Shown here piece after piece: positions 56,995-64,000 of a stretch of 64,000 bases of DNA. Source of the DNA: Solea solea. Lineage: Eukaryota > Chordata > Actinopteri > Pleuronectiformes > Soleidae. Every line of letters starts with the position of its first letter. Position 1 is the stretch's first letter. A program made the translations under genes and the position numbers. Below the pieces are notes generated by a model. The model had not been told where the DNA came from. It saw only the letters and a list, made by a program, of their open reading frames with translations, and did not search any database. The DNA lies in assembly GCF_958295425.1 (NCBI RefSeq), contig NC_081141.1:29816342-29880341 (forward strand), in the 5' to 3' direction.

Positions 56995-57490
56995 TTTAGG
57001 GAATTGAACCAACAACCTTGCAGACTCCACAGGCTTATGGTCAGGAACAAATCCACCATGCCACCAAATCCTGGTGACTACAGGACTTTTGGTCTCCTTT
57101 TTTCACTTTGGATGTTGAACTTTAAGTTGTTTTGTTGTGTAGAAGAATTGGACCCATGACATTAGAAGTGCACAGCAGTGTTCTTGTCCACTGAGCATCT
57201 GCTCCTACACCTTGACAGGCTTTCTTACAACTTTTGACTGTTTTCTATCAATCTTGAACTCAAAAAGTTCACTTCATCATAGGATTTGAACTCACAACCT
57301 CAGAAACACAAGTCTTACTCTTACAGCAGTAGCTACTGTGACTGGGCTGCTTCAAACCTCTTTCTTGTTATTTTTAACTTCTGTTTTTGGTCTAAAGTTT
57401 TACAAGTTTGTGAACTTCACTTCATTGCAAGATTAGAACTTTTAACCTCAGAGATACAAGTCATCTTCTGGTTGACTGAGATACTCGTCC
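56995..57490 (-). repeat. Four tandem tRNA-like SINE heads
   Basis: Four B-box-like blocks on the minus strand (GGTTCAATTCCC, GGGTCCAATTC, GTGAGTTCAAATCCT and AAAAGTTCTAATC) sit at about 57001, 57147, 57283 and 57433, spaced about 135-150 bp. Each has an A-box-like block further along, for example CAGTGGACAAGAAC. The last two units share flanks (CAAGTCT/CAAGTCA and GTTCACTTCAT/AACTTCACTTCAT), so this is a degenerate tandem of one tRNA-derived module. Confidence 0.5.
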
Positions 57491-57539
57491 TGCTCTTACT
57501 CTGAATTTCTTAATTCATGTGATCCTCTGCCCCAGCGCA

Positions 57540-57608
57540 GAAGATGGTCCAGTGGACAAGGACGTCGCATCACGACTCACGACATCATGGGTTCAAATCC
57601 CACTGGAG
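57540..57608 (+). mobile_element. tRNA-like SINE head (plus strand)
   Basis: A-box-like ATGGTCCAGTGGACAAGG at about 57544-57561 and a perfect B box GGTTCAAATCC at about 57590-57600. Arms do not form a convincing cloverleaf, so it is a SINE head and not a functional tRNA gene. It is inverted relative to the tandem heads to its left. Confidence 0.6.
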
Positions 57609-57625
57609 GTATGTGTCTGTGTGTG

Positions 57626-57660
<35 letters not shown>

Positions 57661-57844
57661 CTATCTGGGTGTTTCAAAAACAATAAAAGCAAACCAAAAA
57701 CCACACTAAAACTTTGCGTCAGTCCAATTTCAACTTCATCAACGACTACTCTGCGATAACGGGAGCAAAGAGCTAGGCTTGAAAAAGCCTCAGAGGTGCT
57801 AGCTGGCAATTTCTGTCGCCAGATGGGAGCAAAGAAAATATATG

Positions 57845-58075
57845 TATATATTTTTACATATATAATATGTAAAATACTATAGTGTATATATATATATATT
57901 TATATGTGTACATATATATGTGTGTACATATATATACATACGTATATATATATATATACATACGTATATATATATATATATATACATACGTATATATATA
58001 TATACATACGTATATATACGTATATATATATACGTATATATATATGTATGTATATATACACATAAGTGTATATAT
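57845..58075. repeat. TATATACGTA microsatellite
   Basis: Alternating TA with CATACGTATA interruptions upstream of tmem175. Confidence 0.92.
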
Positions 58076-58394
58076 AAAGTAATCTAAACTGTTAAACCAT
58101 GAATCCAGTTTTTTTTCACCAGTAGCCCCGCCCTCTCGTGGCATCATTGAGGAATCACGTGACATAAAAGATCACTGCACTGAGTGAAGATGTGTCACTC
58201 TGTCTCTGTTTCTAAACAAGAGAAACAAAGAAAAGTCAAAGCAAATCAAATAAAAACAATAATCTTCATAAATATCAATGACGTACTGATTGTTTTTAAT
58301 GATTTAATGATTTGTGTAATTTCTTCTTTAAATCATCTCTAAAAACAAACACAGTGGCTGCTCTCACTCCAAACACGAGCTTTGTACACAACAG

Positions 58395-58539
58395 GAAGCG
58401 GGCAGCTGTTTCCGGTTCCGCCGTCACTCAGCTGATCCTCTGCTGTTTGTAAACACAGTGGTCCTCCCTGTGTCGTTCGCGGGTCTGTGGGTCCGCGGGT
58501 TCGAGCTCGAAGTGTTTTCCTGCCTCCTCCTCGTCCACG
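58395..58539 (+). promoter_or_regulatory. tmem175: Probable tmem175 promoter / 5' UTR
   Basis: A CpG-rich stretch directly upstream of the tmem175 ATG contains an ETS-type TTTCCGGTTCCG at about 58410-58421 and GGTCCGCGGGTTCGAGCTCG at about 58489-58508. No TATA box is seen. This is assigned by position and composition only. Confidence 0.4.
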
Positions 58540-59094
58540 ATGATGGAAGGTCGCGAGGATAGTGACGTCATAGAGCAGCAGGTGGAGGACAACACGGAGA
58601 AAAGCTCGCGCAGCCTCGCAGGATCCTCCCCCTCCGTCAGTCCGGCAGGCGGGGGGCGGGGCCCCTGTAGCTCCTCCCACAGACTGTTGAACTACAGTGA
58701 CGCGCTCCTCTCTATCATCGCGACGGTCATGGTGAGTTCACAGCTGAAGCCACGCCCCCTCTCCCACCTGTCTCCCAGTCACGTGACGTCACCTGTTTGT
58801 CTTTTCAGATTTTACCTGTGGCTCACACAAAGATGGAGGATGACGAGGTAACGAGAGGACGTCTCTCTCTGTTCATAATAAAGTTATCACACTTACCAGA
58901 TTTAAAAATATAAAAATTTAAAAATTATTATTTTTCTTTTGTTGTTTTTTCAGCAGTTACGACAAAGTTTTCAGCTTCTGTTAACAACAAAAATCGCAGT
59001 TTATTTAATGACGTTTCTCATCGTGACTGTGGCCTGGGCCGCCCACATCAGGTCATTCACTCACTCACACACACACACACACACTCTCACTCAC

Positions 59095-59159
<65 letters not shown>

Positions 59160-59459
59160 CACTCACTCAGTCATTAATCACTTTCTTGTGTCTCAGGTTG
59201 TTTCAGGTCATCGTTCACATCGACGATTGTCTCGCTTTACTCAACCTCGTAAGTTGTGATGTCAGCACTTCAATAACTTTAGTAACTTAAATAACTTTAA
59301 TAACTTTAGTAACTTAAATAACTTTAGTAACTTAAATAATTGTAGTAACTTTAATAACTTTAAAAACTAAGAAAGAAAGTAAACCCTGACAATGAAAGTG
59401 TTTGTTTGTTTTCAGGCTTGTATGATGATCATCACCTTCCTGCCATATACAGTGAGTCA

Positions 59460-59492
<33 letters not shown>

Positions 59493-60284
59493 GACGATGA
59501 TGAAGATCTCTCTCTCTCTCTCTCTCTCTCAGTTTTCTTTAATGGCCTCTTTCCCTGACAACGGTGTGGGGCTCCTCCTCTTCTGTGGTTCAGTGATGAT
59601 CATTGGACTCATTCAGGTGAAACACACACAAACACACACAGTGATTGTGTTGTGTGTCTGTTGTGTTGTCAGGAATGGTGTTGTGTGTCTGTTGTGTAGT
59701 CAGGGATGGTGTTGTGTGTCTGTTGTGTAGTCAGGGATGGCGCTGTGTGTCTGTTGTGTAGTCAGTGATGGTGTTGCGTGTCTGTTGTGTAGTCAGGGAT
59801 GGTGTTGCGTGTCGGTTGTGTAGTCAGGGATGGTGTTGTGTGTCTGTTGTGTAGTTAGGGATGGTGTTGTGTGTCTGTTGTGTAGTCAGGGATGGTGTTG
59901 TGTGTCGGTTGTGTAGTCAGGGATGGTGTTGTGTGTCTGTTGTGTAGTCAGGGATCGTGTTGTACGCCTTCAGTCGTCCGGTTCTGCTCAGCGATCAAAT
60001 CCAGATGTCGGAGAATCGAAGCTTCTACAAACATCACATCCTTAAAGTCATCATGAGAGTTCCCATCATGTGCTTCTTCGCCAGCGTCATCTCCTTCGTC
60101 TTCTTCCAGCTGGTTTGTCTCCTCCTCCTCCTGTTCTTCTTCGTCTTGGTCTTCTTCGTCTTCTTCACTTGTTCAAACTTGTTGTTTTCAGTCGTACGCG
60201 TTGTTGGCCGTCGTCGTCTTCTTGCCGTACATCTCTCAGGGAGTGAAGTGGTGTCGCAGCAAAGCCATCGGTGAGTTCAGTCAC

Positions 60285-60326
<42 letters not shown>

Positions 60327-61263
60327 GGATTAATCATTAAGCGTGTTGTGTCCAGGTCACGTGGACGAGTCTCCGGACACCATGTTGTTCTCCCGCTTCC
60401 TGCCCAGTGAAGCTCTGAGTAAAGAGCGCGTGGAGGCGTTCAGCGACGGCGTTTACGCCATCGTGGCGACGCTGCTCATCCTCGACATCTGGTCAACGTC
60501 TTTCTTTGTTTTCTGGAACATTCATGAGGTTAAAATAAGAAAGTTGATCAAATCATTTGGATGATGTTTCATTTGTTTCAGTGAGGACAACGTTCCAGAC
60601 CCGACGACGGTGAAGAAGACGTTTGGCGGGAGTCTTGTCGCCGCCCTGCAGGTCTACGGTCCACAATATCTCGCCTACTTCGGTTCCTTCGCCACCGTTG
60701 GCCTCCTGTGGTTCGTCCACCACTCGCTCTTCCTCCATGTCACCAGGACGACGCGTCTCATGGGTTTGATGAACACGTTCTCGCTGGCGTTTGTTGGAGG
60801 TTTGCCGTTAGCCTACCAGCTAACTCACGAGTTCCCGCGTAACTCGCGTAACGAACTGGAAGCCGTTCAGATCAGCTGCGTGATCGTGTTCTTCGCTGGG
60901 ATTTTTCAGCTCAGCATCTTCGTGGTGGCTCTGTTCAGTCAGCAGGAGACGCTTCATCCTCACGTGAGACACGGCGGCCGCGAGCACGTCTTCATGCTCG
61001 CTAAGTTAGCGCTGTATCCGTGCGTTGCTTTGACGACGTTTGTCCTCACATGTTTTCTCACGAAATTCAGCGCCTCCATCTTCCACCTCATGGAGGTCAC
61101 GGTTCCTCTGGCCTTCCTCGTCCTGAGGCTGTCGGTGCGTCTCGGACTCGCCGCCCTACGTCACGTCTTCTGTCCCGAGGCACTCGGCCCACAGTCTGTC
61201 CTCGAGGACGCGGTCGAGGACAACGTGCCGTTTAACACTTGTGATTTAATGTCAAATCCTTAA
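58540..61263 (+). CDS. tmem175: Endo-lysosomal K+/H+ channel TMEM175
   Basis: Ten exons in phase: 58540-58731, 58809-58847, 58954-59051, 59197-59248, 59416-59451, 59533-59616, 59948-60112, 60192-60270, 60356-60491 and 60582-61263, giving 520 aa (human 504). The protein is two homologous six-helix halves. Half I begins YSDALLSIIATVMILPVAHT, and half II has KERVEAFSDGVYAIVATLLI. Other matches are KIAVYLMTFLIVTVAWAAH, LAYFGSFATVGLLWFVHHSL, AFVGGLPLAYQLTHEF and GGREHVFMLAKLALYPC. The gate isoleucines equivalent to human Ile46 and Ile271 are Ile59 and Ile284. It conducts K+ and H+ across the lysosomal membrane. Half I has Tyr52 in place of the Phe of the FSD motif. The exon 7 acceptor must be the GTGTAG ending at 59947: this gives QSGIVLYAF, aligning with human QALIVGYAF. 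The ATG at 58540 is followed by a second at 58543. Confidence 0.95.
59055..59168. repeat. (CA)n / CACTCACT microsatellite, tmem175 intron 3
   Basis: CA runs separated by CTCACTCA, ending shortly before the exon 4 acceptor. Confidence 0.92.
59667..59963 (+). repeat. tmem175: 31-bp tandem array containing the exon 7 acceptor, tmem175 intron 6
   Basis: Nine intronic units of TCAGGGATGGTGTTGTGTG then TCTGTTGTGTAG (31 bp) lead straight into the real exon 7 start, TCAGGGATCGTGTTGT at 59948. Each unit repeats the acceptor context CTGTTGTGTAG followed by a near-copy of the first 16 exon bases. Confidence 0.93.
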
Positions 61264-62000
61264 CGTCCACGTTGTCGTCACCTAGCAACAGTAAACCAGC
61301 TAATGCTAGGCTAATGCTACTTTTGATTTGCAACAATCATCGCATTTTACTTAAGCAACAAAGTTTCACACCTTTGACCTGAAGGGGGCGACACAGAGTC
61401 ACTGTTTTCACCGTTAGCAACGTTCAGGAAGTAAAACGTTTGATGATGAACAGAGAGGAAGTGACAACACTACGAAATAAAACAGGAAGAAGGACACAAT
61501 GAGGACAGTCTCCTCTCTGACCTTTGACCTCTGTCTGTGGTTGAGTTGACCCGTGGAGCACTTTGAACTTTAGACATTTATGTCATTTAACTTTGCACTA
61601 TTTTCAAGAATATAATGTTAGATGAGTCACAGTTACTGTGTGTGTGTTAACTGGTAACTCAGTCCGTTAACTCTTAACTAAGTCTGTTAACTCTTAACTG
61701 AGTCTGTTAACTGGTAACTAAGTCTGTTAACTGGTAACTCAGTCCGTTAACTCTTAACTAAGTCTGTTAACTCTTAACTGAGTCTGTTAACTGGTAACTC
61801 AGTCTGTTAACTAGTAACTCAGTCTGTTAACTCTTAACTGAGTCTGTTAATTGTTAACTATGTCTGTTAACTGGTAACTAAGTATGTTAATTGTTAACTG
61901 GTAACTAAGTCTGTTAATTGTTAACTAAGTCTGTTAACTGTTTCTGTTCATAATTGGATGACATTTGTTTTGATGACATCATCATTGACTGTAATAAAAG
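61264..62000 (+). other. tmem175: tmem175 3' UTR with GTTAACTGGTAACT array
   Basis: After the stop the sequence holds a repeat of about 20 bp, TCTGTTAACTGGTAACTAAG and TCTTAACTGAG variants, at about 61648-61940. An AATAAA at 61993-61998 is the likely poly(A) signal. Confidence 0.65.
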
Positions 62001-62661
62001 TCAGAATGTTCCTTTAACGTTTTCATTGTTGTTGAAAAAGTTGAAGCACAAACGTAAAGAAAAACGTTTTATTCACCTCTTAACGTAAACAACTTCTGTT
62101 TCCCCAAACACATGACATTGCTTCCTGTCTATGGTTTTAAATATGATCCAAAAAAACATTAAAACACATTTACTCCTCAAACCAAAACAAAATATACACA
62201 AAGCAGCAGGTTTTTCAAAATAAAAGATAAATTACTATTATCATTATTAATAAAGTAACGACTTAATGAAGCTCAGCTTCTGTCGTTGTTCATCTTTAAT
62301 CTGGAAATTTAAACATGAACTGTTTTTACTTTGAAATTTTCATCAAACATTTGAATTGAAATCATTTACAGAAAAAAAAAGATTAAAACCATGACGATGT
62401 AAACGTTTTAAATGAGATTATTGATTCCTGTGACAGTCTGTGTCGTCATGACAATGACCAGGTTCATCCTGTTCACGGAGTGTGTGTGTGTGTGTGTGTG
62501 TAGAGGGGATGATGTCACAGGAAGTAGGCGGAGACATTTTTCACAGACGGAATCATTCAGGAACTTTGGTAAACATTCAGAGAACCTCGTGACCCCGGCT
62601 CGTCAGTTAAGTCATTAACATGATTTCTTTTACCTGCATCAGAAGAAGATATTGCTAACAA

Positions 62662-62699
<38 letters not shown>

Positions 62700-64000
62700 A
62701 CAGTACAGCTGTATATGACTGCGCGCACGTGTGTGTGTGTGTGTTCACATCATACACACACAGAAATCATACAGTTCATGTGTTGTTGTTGTCGTGAACA
62801 CGTTGACGTCACATTGTAAACTACATTCATAGTGAATAAACAGTGAGTTAAGCCCCGCCCCCTGCAGCTCACTGGAAGCACGGCCTCTTAAAGGAACAGT
62901 TCAACATTTGTTTTCCTTTGATCTGAAAACATTAAATAAAACATGAAAAAGTGATTTAAAACTTTTAAAATGTCCAGTCCTGGTCCAGGTCCTGGTCTAG
63001 GTTCTATGACCTCTATGACCTCAAAGTGTGAGAGGAGACGCTTTCAGCCCAAAGTAAAACAAACGCTCACACATGCACATGGAAATAGGTCTTATTATGG
63101 GATGTTGGCCTAATAAACAAAAATATGATTTGAAGCAGGAAGACGAGAACATGTGATCTCATCATGACCTCATCTGGTCATAAATGTTGAACTGTTCCTT
63201 TAAATCTTCAGACAATAAGCAGCAGCTTGTTCATGCTGATGTTTCTTCTCATCAGAGTCTTTTAAATCTAGATCTATATTTATATGAATATCTATATTTA
63301 TATTTCTCTATGTACAGTACGCAAGCAGAGTGTTTCCATGACGACGCTCTGACGTCTCAACTACAAAGCTGTGAAATAGCTTAACTTCATCAAAGACACA
63401 AAAAATAAACACCAGTGTCCAACACAAGTGTCCTCTGTGTCCAACACAAGTGTCCTCTGTGTCCAACACCAGTGTCCTCAATGTCCTATAGTGTGTGACA
63501 CTGAAGTGTCCTAAATGTCCTATAGTGTGTGACACTGAAGTGTCCTAAATGTCCTATAGTGTGAAGTGTCCTACAGTCGATGCTGGTAAAAGCTTACGAT
63601 ATAAAGAGTCAGTGCAACATTGTTCTCAAGGTAACTGCTCGTCCATCATCAAAGAGACAGAGACAGACAGAGACAGACAGAGACAGAGAGACAGACAGAC
63701 AGAGTGTGCTTTAAGGTCAGTTTGTGTCAGAAGACGTTTCATCTTTAGTGTCAGATTCTACAAACTGAACATTGTTTACAGTCAGAGAGGATGAATGTGA
63801 TGAAGAGGATGAAGAGGATGAAGAGGATGAAGACAGTTTATGTCTCAGTCCATGTGGGTTTTTTTATATGTCAGGTTTAGTCCTCTCACACACACACTCA
63901 CACAGTCAGTTCCTGGTTCAGTCAGCAGGGGGCAGCAGTCCTCTCTCTCTCAGTTGGTTGTGCAGAGTGTGGAAGATACTGAGCTGTTGTTCAGGCTGAA
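62001..64000. other. Right-hand region, no gene recognised
   Basis: Contains GT tracts at about 62480-62500, 62668-62696 and 62727-62742, a CCAACACAAGTGTCCTCTGT repeat at about 63416-63500, a GTGTCCTAAATGTCCTATAG repeat at about 63500-63565, ACAGAGACAG repeats at about 63656-63704, and a (GATGAAGAG)n acidic-coding run at about 63799-63832. A minus-strand AATAAA near 62064 could belong to a gene beyond the right edge, but no exon was recognised. Confidence 0.5.

Noticed and set aside
57540..57608. Functional tRNA gene
   Set aside because: A and B boxes are present but acceptor, D and anticodon arms do not pair convincingly, and related degenerate copies are adjacent.
59952..60112. tmem175 exon 7 starting after GTCAG at 59951
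   Set aside because: This acceptor looks natural but gives the wrong phase; only the GTGTAG acceptor (exon start 59948) preserves the frame and the length of the conserved segment.
63772..63999. Acidic Glu/Asp-rich exon at the right edge
   Set aside because: The acidic part is a GATGAAGAG microsatellite, and no splice site or homologous domain supports it.

Overview
This is teleost (ray-finned fish) nuclear DNA. The evidence is intron-containing vertebrate genes with GT-AG splice sites, fish-type SINE tails, Tc1/mariner, hAT and TTAA-flanked DNA transposon remnants, and very dense micro- and minisatellites. No bacterial, phage or CRISPR features are present. Five protein-coding genes could be assembled exon by exon, each with consistent reading phase: prdm8 (+, coding 11208-13235), cfap299 (+, 16704-37674), bmp3 (+, 38664-42761), prkg2 (-, 53574-44914) and tmem175 (+, 58540-61263). 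A sixth, partial and uncertain open frame enters from the left edge and stops at 663.

The order and orientation prdm8 > cfap299 > bmp3 > < prkg2 matches the human 4q21 block PRDM8-FGF5-CFAP299-BMP3-PRKG2, but no FGF5-like exon is visible between prdm8 and cfap299. tmem175 is not in this block in human (it lies at 4p16), so its place upstream of prkg2 is a lineage difference. bmp3 and prkg2 are convergent; prkg2 and tmem175 are divergent, separated by about 5 kb of repeats. The genes are functionally unrelated (a PRDM zinc-finger regulator, a cilia/flagella protein, a TGF-beta ligand, a cGMP-dependent kinase and a lysosomal K+/H+ channel), so this is a syntenic neighbourhood and not a pathway.

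Tandem repeats dominate: the large arrays sum to roughly 23 kb, a bit over a third of the window. From the left they are an Ala/Val/Thr-coding triplet array (1-615), a 16-bp AT-rich array (1786-4110), a 68-bp minisatellite (5371-6951), a TGTCTC-type array (10288-11165), an AAT/GAT array (14214-14640) and a GATTATCATT array (15452-16366). Five more lie in cfap299 introns, including 2.2 kb of a 25-bp unit and 3.9 kb of ACAGTCT/ACGGTCT half-units. Others lie in both bmp3 introns, prkg2 introns 9 and 17, the prkg2-tmem175 intergenic region, tmem175 intron 6 and the tmem175 3' region. Several arrays begin or end within about 15 nt of a splice site, and several show higher-order duplication (152, 225, 775 and 892 bp).

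The points most worth a second look are: (1) tmem175 intron 6, where nine 31-bp copies of the real exon-7 splice acceptor form a ladder of decoy acceptors; (2) prkg2, where the phosphate-binding Arg of cGMP site A is replaced by Cys (residue 250); (3) the 2.2-kb cfap299 minisatellite, whose unit matches a segment of a dispersed repeat seen elsewhere in the window; (4) a tandem set of tRNA-like SINE heads near 57 kb; (5) a TTAA-flanked element with a THAP-like finger inside bmp3 intron 1; and (6) an RFX X-box just upstream of cfap299. No previously undescribed multi-gene system was found.
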